Origin: Oscillatoriaceae cyanobacterium M7585_C2015_266
Lineage (GTDB): Bacteria; Cyanobacteriota; Cyanobacteriia; Cyanobacteriales; Oscillatoriaceae
Assembly (NCBI GenBank): GCA_015295835.1
Contig: DVEG01000010.1
Coordinates: 1 to 64,000, forward strand
DNA length: 64,000 nt
Direction: 5' to 3'
Shown here: positions 46,801-54,755 of the stretch, piece by piece
How the letters are laid out: each line of letters opens with the position of its first letter
Position numbering within the stretch: position 1 is the first letter of the stretch
The notes under the pieces: model-generated
What the model saw: only the letters and a program-made list of their open reading frames with translations
Told to the model about the DNA's origin: nothing
The model's database searches: none
Program-made: the position numbers and the translations under genes

Positions 46801-47646
46801 GTGAATATTATTGAATTGCTAGATGATTTATTTCAGCGAGCGGCAGATGCAGAGGAGCCGGAAGAGCAGAATTTTATCCGCAAACATGCTTTGCAGTTGC
46901 GAGCGCAGGGAGTTGAGAATGCTTCAGCACGGTTATTTTCTAATCCGGCGGGGGATTTTGGCTCGTTAGTAAATGAGCGTGTGGTTGAGGGAAATTGGGA
47001 ATCAGGAGACGAGTTGGCGGATACTTGGCGCCAGCGCAATGTTTTTAGTTATGGGCGTACAGATAAAGGGGAAGCTCGCCCGGAAGTGCTACAACAATTA
47101 TTGAAAACAAGCGAGCGCATTATTCAAGAAATCGACTCCGTTGAATACGGCATTAGCGACATTCAAGAATATTATGCCAACACTGGCGCCTTAAAGCGAG
47201 CCGTTGAAAAACAACGTGGCAAAAAAATAACCGCCAGCTTTGTTGAAAGCTTCTCCAAAGATACCACCCCCCGCAACTTAGAAGATTTATTGCGGTTAGA
47301 ATACCGCACCAAACTACTCAATCCCAAATGGGCAGAAGCAATGGCGAATCAAGGTTCCGGCGGTGCTTATGAAATCTCCCAACGTATGACAGCACTAATC
47401 GGCTGGAGCGGAACCGCTGATTTTACAGATGCCTGGGTTTATAACCAAGCAGCGGATACCTATGCTTTGGATACAGAAATGGCGAATAAATTGCGCCAGG
47501 CAAATCCAGAAGCCTTCCGCAATATTATAAGTCGAATGTTAGAAGCGCACGGGCGTGGTTTCTGGCAGCCTGATGCTGAAAAATTGGAGAAATTGCGCCA
47601 ATTATACGAACTTACTGATGAGGAAATTGAAGGCGTGACAGTTTAG
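43864..47646 (+). CDS. Magnesium-chelatase H-subunit family protein (ChlH/BchH paralog)
   Basis: A 1260-aa member of the CobN/BchH family. An N-terminal DUF3479 domain (about residues 1-160; ADVFFCSLIFDYEQVIWLRD, LELMSLTQLGAF) assigns it to ChlH/BchH and not CobN. The core holds GDPMRLMFERDMTPHPQYAA, VVHFGMHGTVEWLPGTPLGN and YIYAANNPSESILAKRRGYG, which correspond to the GTHGSLEF and NNPSEA motifs of ChlH; VMLWGLDVIKTKGES ends the family signature. Canonical cyanobacterial ChlH is about 1330 aa with a longer N-terminus and a different PPNKGNTGTAAYLDVF segment (here PPGYGAVGTAALLNVP), so this seems a second paralog. It could insert Mg2+ into protoporphyrin under special conditions, or do something else; the usual partners ChlI and ChlD are not nearby. 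ATG at 43864 was chosen over TTG at 43849. Confidence 0.85.
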   Translation: MKRIVLIAGFESFNTDLYRLAAELVANRCPQLEVKVFSERSLTTEPKTVETALSGADVFFCSLIFDYEQVIWLRDRIQTIPIRLIFESALELMSLTQLGAFKIGDKPKGMPKPIKFILDKFSGGKEEDKLAGYISFLKVGPKLLKFVPVQKVQDLRNWLIIYSYWNAGGAENIASMCWAIAEKYLGLKVGEIAPPLETPNMGLLHPDYSGAGIRGLEDKEKKSPHFQISASPYFESPRQYLEWYHQTKPESKNWPVVGILLYRKHVITKQPYIPKLIRYFEEANLLPVPIFINGVEAHVAVRDWLTTSYEQSQRQQGNIENPSLSKEAIEIDAIVSTIGFPLVGGPAGSMEAGRQIEVSKKILSSKNIPYIVAAPLLIQDIHSWTRKGIGGLQSVVLYALPELDGAIDTIPLGGLVGENIYLVPERVKRLTGRIKNWIALRKTPPAERRIAIILYGFPPGYGAVGTAALLNVPRSLINFLNALKQQGYTVGDLPEDGEELIRRVKEADEIPHLLESPNPSSNTVSLHAKTLEKWLGYLLTKRIEKQWKSLTDSGIKTYGEEYHIGGVQLGNIWIGVQPPLGIAGDPMRLMFERDMTPHPQYAAFYKWLQNEFKAHAVVHFGMHGTVEWLPGTPLGNTGYSWPDILLGDLPNLYIYAANNPSESILAKRRGYGVLISHNVPPYGRAGLYKELIALRDLIAEYRENPQKNYMLKEAIGKKIVDTGLDADCPFEEAKKLGIEFTPENVRLFSNEAFNRYLVKLYEYLQVVEQRLFSSGLHTLGEVPKPEEIKSYLQAYFGEELPEKIVEAIASGVTPEFAEGNGKVEQAVEIRNLLLQTPNEIHNLLRGLNGEYIPPAPGGDLLRDGAGVLPTGRNIHALDPYRMPSPAAYERGREIARKIIAQHLNENGTYPETVAVMLWGLDVIKTKGESLGIVLELVGAEPVKEGTGRIVRYELKPLAEVGHPRIDVLANLSGIFRDSFVNIIELLDDLFQRAADAEEPEEQNFIRKHALQLRAQGVENASARLFSNPAGDFGSLVNERVVEGNWESGDELADTWRQRNVFSYGRTDKGEARPEVLQQLLKTSERIIQEIDSVEYGISDIQEYYANTGALKRAVEKQRGKKITASFVESFSKDTTPRNLEDLLRLEYRTKLLNPKWAEAMANQGSGGAYEISQRMTALIGWSGTADFTDAWVYNQAADTYALDTEMANKLRQANPEAFRNIISRMLEAHGRGFWQPDAEKLEKLRQLYELTDEEIEGVTV

Positions 47647-47689
47647 AATATAATGAAGAGGGGCACAGCAATCGTGCCCCGGTGTTTGA

Positions 47690-47985
47690 GAAAAACCAGA
47701 TAGGCTTTTCTCTGATTTTGGCGAAAACTCCGCTCCTGAGTACATAACTGGCAGCATTGTTTGGTTCGATTTGAATGGCTTTATCTAAAACTTTGCATCC
47801 CTTTATTGGCATCAGCGATCGCTCCTTGATAATCTCCTTGTTAGGATTTATTTCTAAAGCTTGATTCAAGTCTTCTATTTGCAGCGCGCCAGCGCTTGCA
47901 TTATCAAAGCCCTATCAAATTTAGGAATTGCGTTACATACTACATGATTCACTAGAGGAATAGCGATGTTGCCCATGCCACCAAA
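47690..47985 (-). pseudogene. Degenerate TPR remnant downstream of the S1C protease
   Basis: On the minus strand, segments such as LNQALEINPNKEIIKE and KVLDKAIQIEPNNAASYVLR are clear TPR repeat pieces, but stops and frame changes separate them from each other and from the protease frame that ends at 47986. Cyanobacterial S1C proteases of this type often carry C-terminal TPR repeats, so this is probably the lost tail of that gene. Confidence 0.6.
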
Positions 47986-48852
47986 TTAAAATTCCCTCCC
48001 TACTCCTACAATTTTCTCGAAATAGGCACTAGGAATCGCCCAGCTCAAAGTTTCCATCTTTAGGAAAAGCTCTTCTGAGGGCAAGGTGCCATCAGCAAAT
48101 AGAAAGGCATCAATGCCATCTAAAGGATATTTTGACTTGCCATTAATGCCTACCAATTCGCCTTTTTGGTTCAAAACTGGTCCACCACTCATCCCTTGTT
48201 CAATATCGTTGGTATAGCCCAGTTTGTATCCCCGAGCTAACGAGCGCTCAGGCAGCATTCCTACTTTTCCTGTCGTCACTCGTAAGGCTTTCAATCCCCA
48301 TTCCCTAGTATCCTGAAAGCCAATAATATTATTCCCATTTTTAATATAGTGCCAGCGTGGGAAACCTGCTGCACAAACTGGCTCGCCCACCGACAAGGCT
48401 TTGGAGTTTCCCATTACTGCCACTCTGTAGGTGTTAGGGCTTTTGAATTGCACTAAAGCTATATCCAGATTTCCCAAACCTACAATGTTTTTCCTCCATC
48501 CTAAGTGTTTTTTCCCATCAGCAGTCAATACTGTATAGCTATTTTTTTCACTGCTTTCTACAACGTGCTCATTGGTTACGACGGTATAAATATCTCCATT
48601 GCGATCGATAATAACCCCCGATCCTGTTCCCTCTTCTGTTAAAATCCTGACGGTAATTTTTCTTGCTATCTGTGCAACCCAGAATGGGTTGGATGTCTGA
48701 CAGGCAGTTAACTGGGCTGTGCTTTCAGCTGTGCAATCCCTTTTTTCTATAGTTGATGTTTCCAGTGCCCGCGCCGCAAACAATCCGCCTGCAAGACAGC
48801 AACAAAGCAATATTACACCCTTTTGCCGAGTCAAAAATGACCAATAATTCAT
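47986..48852 (-). CDS. Trypsin-like serine protease (S1C/Deg-like)
   Basis: A 288-aa secreted or membrane-anchored protease. A hydrophobic segment at residues 11-30 is a signal peptide or anchor. The catalytic triad is complete: His96 in VVTNEHVVES, Asp130 in GLGNLDIALVQF and Ser222 in EQGMSGGPVLNQKG. No PDZ domain follows, unlike HtrA/Deg. The frame ends shortly after the protease domain, and TPR-repeat debris continues for 300 bases downstream, suggesting C-terminal truncation. Probably periplasmic; substrates unknown. Confidence 0.85.
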   Translation of the reverse strand: MNYWSFLTRQKGVILLCCCLAGGLFAARALETSTIEKRDCTAESTAQLTACQTSNPFWVAQIARKITVRILTEEGTGSGVIIDRNGDIYTVVTNEHVVESSEKNSYTVLTADGKKHLGWRKNIVGLGNLDIALVQFKSPNTYRVAVMGNSKALSVGEPVCAAGFPRWHYIKNGNNIIGFQDTREWGLKALRVTTGKVGMLPERSLARGYKLGYTNDIEQGMSGGPVLNQKGELVGINGKSKYPLDGIDAFLFADGTLPSEELFLKMETLSWAIPSAYFEKIVGVGREF

Positions 48853-49105
48853 ATTATTTGCGCACCTATTTGAGAGTGTGCTTTTTCTTTCAATTTTTAA
48901 TTGTAACTCTTTACTTTATTTGCAATTTTATTATTAACTATTTGTTAACTCTTTAGAATTTAAAATATTAAATTTTTAACATAAATATAAAAATAAAAAT
49001 AAAATTTTAAATGATACAATATGAGCTATATTATATAAAGGTTATAACGGTAAAAAACCTAAAAGCTTTACAAATCGTTAAAAAATTTGAAAAATCTGTT
49101 ATTAA

Positions 49106-49453
49106 ATGGATTACACAACAGCGCGCGACTTTCTCATCGATCAAGGAACTGCTTTAATCACGCAGCGCAATCCCGATGCTCTGCTTGTACTATTGGCCCA
49201 AGGCAAACCACCGATACCAGGACAAATGACCTCTATTTTACTGGCGCTGAAAGTAGTGTTTGAAGCCCTCAAAGAAGCCCCTTCTCTTGATCGCCAACTG
49301 GTAAGCGCCCTGCACATTCTGACAACAGAGAGTCAGCGGCTGTATGATGGAGGTTGGCGCTCAGGGGTAGATTGGCCACCCCTATTAAAAGAAGACTTAC
49401 AGCGGATTGAGCTAGCAGTGAGAAGCATTTTTTCTGGCGTCTGGCAAGGGTGA
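49106..49453 (+). CDS. Conserved cyanobacterial protein of unknown function (115 aa)
   Basis: MDYTTARDFLIDQGTALITQ opens a helical, soluble protein; VDWPPLLKEDLQRIELAVRS near the end is a conserved family motif that I recognise from cyanobacterial proteins often mislabelled as dethiobiotin synthetase. No biotin-enzyme motif is present. It ends 4 bases before aroE starts, so the two are probably translated from one mRNA. The 250 bases upstream are very AT-rich and probably contain the promoter. Confidence 0.75.
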   Translation: MDYTTARDFLIDQGTALITQRNPDALLVLLAQGKPPIPGQMTSILLALKVVFEALKEAPSLDRQLVSALHILTTESQRLYDGGWRSGVDWPPLLKEDLQRIELAVRSIFSGVWQG

Positions 49454-49457
49454 GAAA

Positions 49458-50360
49458 GTGCAGTACAACAGTATAACCACTCAAAATTCAAAAATAATTA
49501 CAGGCAAAACTAAATTGCTTGGGGTGATTGGTTATCCGGTGGAACATTCTCTTTCTCCGGTGATGCACAATGCAGCGATCGCCTTTTTAGGTGTAGATTA
49601 CATTTACCTACCCCTGCCAGTCAGCCCTGCAGACTTGCCTACAGTGCTCGCCGGATTATATGCAATTGGCTTTTTAGGATTTAATGTCACCATTCCTCAC
49701 AAACAGGCAATCATCCCCCTGTTAGCGGAAGTTTCACCCGTCGCCCAGGCAGTAGGTGCCGTAAATACAGTTTACCGAACGCCCAATGGCTGGGCTGGTA
49801 TGAATACTGATATTCAAGGTTTTCTGGCACCGCTTTTAAAACTAGAGAGGGATTGGGGGCAAACCACAGCTGTGATTTTAGGTATTGGTGGAGCATCCAG
49901 GGCAGTAGTTGCTGGCTGTGCTCAGTTGGGCATCCGTCAGATTTGCGTTGTTGGACGTGCTCGCTATAAATTAGCAGCTTTTCAGCAAAGTTGGTTGCAT
50001 TCGTCAATATCTGTAAACCTTTCCACCCACACTTTAGAAGAATTGCCGCATCTATTATGCCAAGCACAGTTGCTGGTGAATGCGACGCCAGTGGGAATGT
50101 ATCCCAAAGTTGACGAAACTCCGGTAACTGCTGCTGAGATGGCACACTTGCCTGAAGGTGCGATCGTCTATGATTTGATTTACACCCCCAATCCGACTCT
50201 ATTTTTGCAAATTGCTGCCGAATGTGGGGCTTACGCTATTGACGGATTGGAAATGCTTGTGCAGCAAGGTGCTGCTGCTTTAGAAATCTGGCTCCAGCAG
50301 CCGGTGCCTGCCGATGTCATGCGTCAGTCTTTGCGCCACTACTTGGGCTTAACCCCCTGA
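49458..50360 (+). CDS. aroE: Shikimate dehydrogenase
   Basis: NADPH-dependent reduction of 3-dehydroshikimate in the shikimate pathway. The 300-aa protein has the substrate motif SLSPVMHN (31-38), the catalytic Lys82 in NVTIPHK, AVGAVNTVYR, the NADP-binding ILGIGGASRAVVAG and the late LEMLVQQGAAALEIW. The start is GTG at 49458, placed just after the stop of the preceding gene. It is a complete, ordinary AroE. Confidence 0.95.
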   Translation: MQYNSITTQNSKIITGKTKLLGVIGYPVEHSLSPVMHNAAIAFLGVDYIYLPLPVSPADLPTVLAGLYAIGFLGFNVTIPHKQAIIPLLAEVSPVAQAVGAVNTVYRTPNGWAGMNTDIQGFLAPLLKLERDWGQTTAVILGIGGASRAVVAGCAQLGIRQICVVGRARYKLAAFQQSWLHSSISVNLSTHTLEELPHLLCQAQLLVNATPVGMYPKVDETPVTAAEMAHLPEGAIVYDLIYTPNPTLFLQIAAECGAYAIDGLEMLVQQGAAALEIWLQQPVPADVMRQSLRHYLGLTP

Positions 50361-50483
50361 GTTTCACTTTTAGCCTATAAATTTTGTAGATAAAGGTGCT
50401 ATAATCACTTGTTTGCAGAGAAGATTGGGAGCTTCTTACTAACAATATTCAGAAAATTGAGAAAAGTTGAGAAAATAGTGAAA

Positions 50484-50942
50484 ATGCCTGATTTAAAATC
50501 TCAAAAAAGGCGAGCGCCTGTCTTGGCTATAATTTTAATTTCCTGCCTGCTGATTACAATCACTAGCTTATTTGCACCAGCAGCGCACGCCCTCACCCAA
50601 ATTAAACTCTCAAACCTTTCTTACAAAGACTGCCCCCCTGAACTTGGCAAAGGAGCCGTTACCAGCGGTGGCTCTAGCCTTCCCGCTAATTGCTTTATCG
50701 TCACTGGCAAAGCCGAAAATACTTCCGGCAAACCCGTTTATGATGCAGACGTTTTTGGGCGCATCTTTGATGCCAATAATAATAACGTTTTACCCAATCG
50801 TACTCGGCTTGGCAGTATTGACGAAATTCCCCCTGGAATTAGCGATTTTGAATTGAGAATTACCGTACCGGCTAATCTAGAGCTGCCGCTCAAACTCGAA
50901 CAATTTAAAGCTGCTGGGTTTGCTGGCAAGGTTCGCCGATAG
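50484..50942 (+). CDS. Secreted conserved cyanobacterial protein (FxLYD-like)
   Basis: A 152-aa protein with an N-terminal signal or anchor (VLAIILISCLLITITSLF, followed by APAAHALTQIKL) and a compact beta domain containing NCFIVTGKAENTSGKPVYDA and PPGISDFELRITVPANLELP. The pattern tolerates an FxLYD-type domain. It is not recognised beyond being widespread in cyanobacteria; some databases wrongly call it biotin carboxylase. ATG at 50484 (MPDLKSQ) is preferred; a longer frame begins at 50409. It carries a GGCGAGCGC octamer in its coding sequence. Confidence 0.7.
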   Translation: MPDLKSQKRRAPVLAIILISCLLITITSLFAPAAHALTQIKLSNLSYKDCPPELGKGAVTSGGSSLPANCFIVTGKAENTSGKPVYDADVFGRIFDANNNNVLPNRTRLGSIDEIPPGISDFELRITVPANLELPLKLEQFKAAGFAGKVRR

Positions 50943-50997
50943 CACTGCCTGCTAGTGGGCCATGTGGCCCACCTTACTATTTTCGGTTGGGAGGGCT

Positions 50998-51279
50998 TTA
51001 TATTAGTAATGACTGTAGCAAAGCCGGGAGAAGCTGCTGAATTACTTGCAAAAGCAGAATTGCCAGAATCGGGGAAAAATCTATTCCACTGACGGGAGGA
51101 ATAAAAGAGCGGAAAATATTAAGATAGGGATCAGTTAGCTGGCTGAGGATGGAAAATGGAGGAGCGTACCAGTTGAGATTGGGAAACCAGCTCAACAGAA
51201 TCCGAATCAATAGCAGTATTAAATATATATTTAGGAAGGTGATTAGAGTATTCACCAGTAGCAGAACTACAGGAGTCAT
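50998..51279 (-). CDS. YggT-family membrane protein
   Basis: A 93-aa protein with two hydrophobic segments and the YggT/Ycf19 pattern: LLIRILLSWFPNLNWYAPPF, then SQLTDPYLNIFRSFIPPVSG and FSPILAILLLQVIQQLL. In plastids and cyanobacteria YggT/CCB3-like proteins are involved in cytochrome b6 haem attachment and nucleoid distribution, but the present member is untested. It is convergent with the gene before it. Confidence 0.9.
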   Translation of the reverse strand: MTPVVLLLVNTLITFLNIYLILLLIRILLSWFPNLNWYAPPFSILSQLTDPYLNIFRSFIPPVSGIDFSPILAILLLQVIQQLLPALLQSLLI

Positions 51280-51358
51280 AGGGGTTGAGGCTTCCTTTGC
51301 GATTTTATCGGCTGTTTGTACTTTATTTAGTTTAGTTGATTGTCTGTGCTAGGTGGCT

Positions 51359-51691
51359 TTATTCTTCAGCGCTTGCTCTTTGGCTATAAGCCTCTGGTAC
51401 TGTTCCGTTTACATTTCTTAATTGTTGGCGTACTTCGTCTATCGCTTCATTGAGTTGAGCGATTTTATCTTCCAAACTGCGCCGTGCTTCTTCTATCCGT
51501 TCTTCTTTTAGCTGCATGGTGGTTTTTCCCTTCACCGCTTTTGCCTCTGTTCGTTCGCCAGCTGCCAATTTTTCTTCAGTAGCGTTTTCCTCCAGGCGTC
51601 TAGAAAAAAGCACGCCTAATATTCCACCTAGTACGCCCCCTATTAATGTTCCTACTAGAAAGCCACTTGCAAAACCATCTTTGCTACTCAT
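51359..51691 (-). CDS. YtxH-like membrane protein with coiled coil
   Basis: A 110-aa protein. A glycine-zipper helix at residues 8-28 (GFLVGTLIGGVLGGILGVLF) is followed by a long helix with heptad character (RIEEARRSLEDKIAQLNEAI). The architecture is that of YtxH/Gas-vesicle-like stress-associated membrane proteins; function unknown. It lies between YggT and upp on the same strand. Confidence 0.75.
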   Translation of the reverse strand: MSSKDGFASGFLVGTLIGGVLGGILGVLFSRRLEENATEEKLAAGERTEAKAVKGKTTMQLKEERIEEARRSLEDKIAQLNEAIDEVRQQLRNVNGTVPEAYSQRASAEE

Positions 51692-51751
51692 TGTTTTTCT
51701 CTTTGAATTTTGCTATCATTCCCGGTTTATCTCTAGTCTAGTATGATATTT

Positions 51752-52402
51752 TTACGTGCCAAAGGCGCGATCGCCTGCATCTCCCAATCCGGGCACGATA
51801 AACCCGTGCTCATTCACCTGTTCATCAATCGTCGCCGTATATATATTCAAATCAGAGTAAGTCATACCCAGCTTTTGCAGCGCTGGCTTTGCCGCCACTA
51901 CCGAGATAATTCTAATCAAAGCCGTATTCACTCCGCGCTGAATTAGTTCTTTCATTGCCCACATTATCGTATTGCCAGTTGCCAGCATCGGCTCTGATAT
52001 CAGTACCCGCGTCTCAGGGGCAAACTGCGGCGGTAATTTATTCAAATAACAGCTCACTTCCAGAGTTTTTTCATCGCGAGCCATGCCGAGATGGTAAGTT
52101 GCTGCTAGAGGCAACACTGCCTGTATGCCTTCCATTAGCGCCAATCCCGCTCGCAAAATTGGTACTACTACTACCGGCACTCTTGGATTTACCATGATTG
52201 CCGAGCAGGTAGCCAATGGTGTTTCCACTATTGTTTCTTCAGTTGCCAACCAATCTCGCGCTGCCTCGTAGGTGAGCCAGCGTCCTAATTCTGTCATCGC
52301 CGTGCGAAACAGCGGCGACGGTGTTCTGGCATCGCGGGCTACAGCCAGCCAATGCTTAATTAGGGGATGGGGTGGAACATATATACGCATTTGCATTGTC
52401 AT
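51752..52402 (-). CDS. upp: Uracil phosphoribosyltransferase
   Basis: Pyrimidine salvage: uracil plus PRPP gives UMP. The 216-aa length fits cyanobacterial enzymes. MQMRIYVPPHPLIKHWLAVA, PILRAGLALMEGIQAVLPLA (PRPP/uracil region) and VPGLGDAGDRAFGT, the C-terminal uracil-binding signature, are present. ATG at 52402 is chosen to give the family length; 52396 and 52390 are alternatives. It is divergent from crtH. Confidence 0.92.
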   Translation of the reverse strand: MTMQMRIYVPPHPLIKHWLAVARDARTPSPLFRTAMTELGRWLTYEAARDWLATEETIVETPLATCSAIMVNPRVPVVVVPILRAGLALMEGIQAVLPLAATYHLGMARDEKTLEVSCYLNKLPPQFAPETRVLISEPMLATGNTIMWAMKELIQRGVNTALIRIISVVAAKPALQKLGMTYSDLNIYTATIDEQVNEHGFIVPGLGDAGDRAFGT

Positions 52403-52549
52403 AAGTTTGGGTTTCAATCCCAGAAAGGGAGTACTTTTTTATCCCCGTAATATTCAATCATCTCATATTCCAGCCATTTTTAGTACTTTTTTTTCTCCTT
52501 TAGGAGAAATTATCTCCGCCCCCACCCCACGACTTGTTTTTCTAAGCTA

Positions 52550-52579
52550 TTGACAATTTTTTTCAACTGCTTATATAGT
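52550..52579 (+). promoter_or_regulatory. Sigma-70-type promoter upstream of crtH
   Basis: TTGACA (52550-52555), an 18-base spacer, then TATAGT (52574-52579). Both hexamers are near consensus. It drives plus-strand transcription toward the hairpin at 52613. Confidence 0.6.
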
Positions 52580-52612
52580 AACTACAGTGTTCTCCTCTCT
52601 AAAGATCGGCAG

Positions 52613-52656
52613 GCGGGATCAGTAAGTAGTAACATACAGATCCCGCGCTTTTTTTT
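52613..52656 (+). terminator. Leader terminator between promoter and crtH
   Basis: GCGGGATC (52613-52620) and GATCCCGC (52639-52646) pair exactly over 8 bp with an 18-base loop; GC plus eight T follow (52649-52656). Transcription from 52586 or so would stop here after about 70 bases, before crtH begins. Confidence 0.7.
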
Positions 52657-52712
52657 GTAGGCCAAGCACAGTGGTCGAGGAAAGAGTAGGATAAAGCAAA
52701 GAAATGTAAGAA

Positions 52713-54251
52713 ATGAAGAGCGATCGCTTATCCATGTCTACTGCTTCCCTTTCCTCCCCAGCATTAGTAGATGTCATCGTCATCGGTTCCGGTATCGGTG
52801 GCTTAGTTACCGCTTCCCTACTGGCTAGCAAAGGAGCTAGAGTCCTAGTTCTAGAACGCTACGTCATCCCCGGCGGCAGTGCCGGTTACTTTCAGCGACA
52901 AGGCTACCGCTTCGACGTCGGAGCCTCGATGATTTTTGGCTTCGGACAACAGGGTACTACCAATCTCCTCACTAGAGCATTGCAAGCTGTCAATGTCAGT
53001 CTAGAAACTATTCCCGATCCCGTACAGATCCACTATCACTTACCCGGAAATCTCGACTTAAAAGTTCATCGCGATTATGAGAAATTTTTGCAAGAACTAA
53101 CTAACTACTTCCCTAACGAGGGTGAGGGGATTCGGCGATTTTACGACGAATGTTGGAAAGTCTTTAACTATCTCAACTCCATAGAATTGCTCTCCCTGGA
53201 AGAACCCCGGTACTTGATGCGAGTCTTTTTCCAGCATCCAAAAGCCTGTCTGGGGTTGTTGAAGTACCTGCCTCAAAACGCCGGGGACTTCGCTCGCCGT
53301 TTCATTAGTGACCCAATTTTACTTAAGTTTATTGACATTGAGTGTTATTCTTGGTCGGTAGTGCCGGCAGATTTGACGCCAATGATTAATGCCGGTATGG
53401 TTTTCTCTGATCGTCACTACGGCGGTATTAACTACCCTAAGGGGGGTGTTGGTCAAATTGCCTTAAAATTAGTAGAAGGGCTGGAAAAAGTAGGCGGTAC
53501 TATTCGCTACAAGGCAAACGTTAAACGAATTATTATAGAAAATGGCCAAGCTGTGGGTGTAGAACTTTCTACTGGCGAAGTTTATCGCGCTAAACGGATT
53601 GTTTCTAATGCTACGCGCTGGGATACTTTTGAGAAGTTGCTGCCGCCTGAACAAATGCCAGCGTCAGAGAAAAAATGGCAGCAGCGCTATGATAAATCAC
53701 CTAGTTTTCTTAGCTTGCATCTGGGGGTTGAGGCTTCTGTAATTAAACCAGATACGGTTTGTCACCACATTCTCCTAGAATCCTGGGAACAAATGCAAGA
53801 GCCTTATGGCACTATTTTTGTCTCAATTCCAACGCTGCTTGATCCAGATTTGGCTCCTGAAGGCTATCACATTATTCACACTTTTACTCCTAGTTGGATA
53901 CAACAGTGGCGCGGGCTGTCTGTAAAGGAGTATGAACAGAAAAAAGAAGAGGCGGCTGGGCGAATTATCTCTCGCCTGGAAAAGATTTTTCCCGGCTTAG
54001 ATGCGGGATTGGATTATATGGAGGTGGGCACGCCGCGAACGCACCGCCGTTTTCTCGGGCGAGTGGATGGCACTTATGGTCCTATCCCCCGCTACAAGTT
54101 GCCCGGCTTATTGACAATGCCTCTCAACCGTACTAAAATCCCTAATCTTTACTGTGTGGGAGATAGTACTTTTCCTGGGCAGGGTTTAAATGCTGTCGCT
54201 TTTTCCGGCTTTGCCTGCGCTCACCGTATCGCTGTGGATTTGGGCTTATAA
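52713..54251 (+). CDS. crtH: Carotenoid isomerase (CrtISO)
   Basis: FAD-dependent enzyme that isomerises poly-cis-lycopene to all-trans-lycopene. The 512-aa product has the dinucleotide-binding [20 protein letters not shown], then [20 protein letters not shown] and [20 protein letters not shown], all characteristic of CrtH, and a C-terminal FAD motif [21 protein letters not shown] at 52713 gives a short N-terminal extension; ATG at 52734 is an equally good start. The stop overlaps that of the convergent SRPBCC gene. A promoter-terminator leader sits upstream. Confidence 0.93.
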   Translation: MKSDRLSMSTASLSSPALVDVIVIGSGIGGLVTASLLASKGARVLVLERYVIPGGSAGYFQRQGYRFDVGASMIFGFGQQGTTNLLTRALQAVNVSLETIPDPVQIHYHLPGNLDLKVHRDYEKFLQELTNYFPNEGEGIRRFYDECWKVFNYLNSIELLSLEEPRYLMRVFFQHPKACLGLLKYLPQNAGDFARRFISDPILLKFIDIECYSWSVVPADLTPMINAGMVFSDRHYGGINYPKGGVGQIALKLVEGLEKVGGTIRYKANVKRIIIENGQAVGVELSTGEVYRAKRIVSNATRWDTFEKLLPPEQMPASEKKWQQRYDKSPSFLSLHLGVEASVIKPDTVCHHILLESWEQMQEPYGTIFVSIPTLLDPDLAPEGYHIIHTFTPSWIQQWRGLSVKEYEQKKEEAAGRIISRLEKIFPGLDAGLDYMEVGTPRTHRRFLGRVDGTYGPIPRYKLPGLLTMPLNRTKIPNLYCVGDSTFPGQGLNAVAFSGFACAHRIAVDLGL

Positions 54252-54704
54252 ACTGCTGCAGCCCTCGCAATGGCGTTTGGTGACTTCGTGGCGGTAACGA
54301 AACATTTCTTCTAGTTGTGATCTCACCCACCACCCCAGGAGAATTTCACTTAGCCAGCCTCCAGGCAGGGAAAAAGCGATCGCGTCTGTTAAGCGAGTTT
54401 TGCCGTTTTCTTCTGTAAATTCGTGGCGGTGTATCCACCTGGCCATTGGCCCTTCTCTCTGTTCGTCTATAAATAGGCGATTTTTTTGGCAGGCAGTGTG
54501 CACTGCTACCCACTTTATAGGAATTAGCCCTAGCCAAATGCGAAATTCGCTTATTGCCCCTACTTCTAACCCCCCTTGGCGGCAAATTATTTCTATTTTC
54601 TGCCAAGGTGGGGTGAGTAGTTTTAGTATATCTGCTCTTTCGTGGAAATTCCAAACTATTTCTACGGGGGCGTTTATTATTGAGCTGTGTTTGAAGTGTA
54701 GCAT
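54246..54704 (-). CDS. SRPBCC-family protein (cyclase/dehydrase-like)
   Basis: A 152-aa single-domain START/polyketide-cyclase-fold protein: [60 protein letters not shown]. The conserved N-terminal beta strand plus helix and the long C-terminal helix are typical of lipid- or pigment-binding SRPBCC proteins. Function is unknown; closeness to crtH suggests nothing more than neighbourhood. The last codons overlap the crtH stop codon (bases 54246-54251). Confidence 0.8.
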   Translation of the reverse strand: MLHFKHSSIINAPVEIVWNFHERADILKLLTPPWQKIEIICRQGGLEVGAISEFRIWLGLIPIKWVAVHTACQKNRLFIDEQREGPMARWIHRHEFTEENGKTRLTDAIAFSLPGGWLSEILLGWWVRSQLEEMFRYRHEVTKRHCEGCSSL

Positions 54705-54731
54705 AAAACTGGTTTTGGGATTAGAGCCGGA

Positions 54732-54755
54732 ATTAGGGGATTAGGGGATTAGGGG
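54732..54755. repeat. Three tandem ATTAGGGG octamers
   Basis: Three exact copies of ATTAGGGG (54732-54739, 54740-54747, 54748-54755) overlap the 3' end of the radical-SAM gene and its stop codon, encoding the C-terminal PNPLIP. Such short tandem repeats can change length by slippage. Confidence 0.7.

Noticed and set aside
43864-47646. Cobaltochelatase CobN as the identity of the large gene
   Set aside because: A DUF3479-type N-terminal domain is present, which belongs to ChlH/BchH and is absent from CobN.
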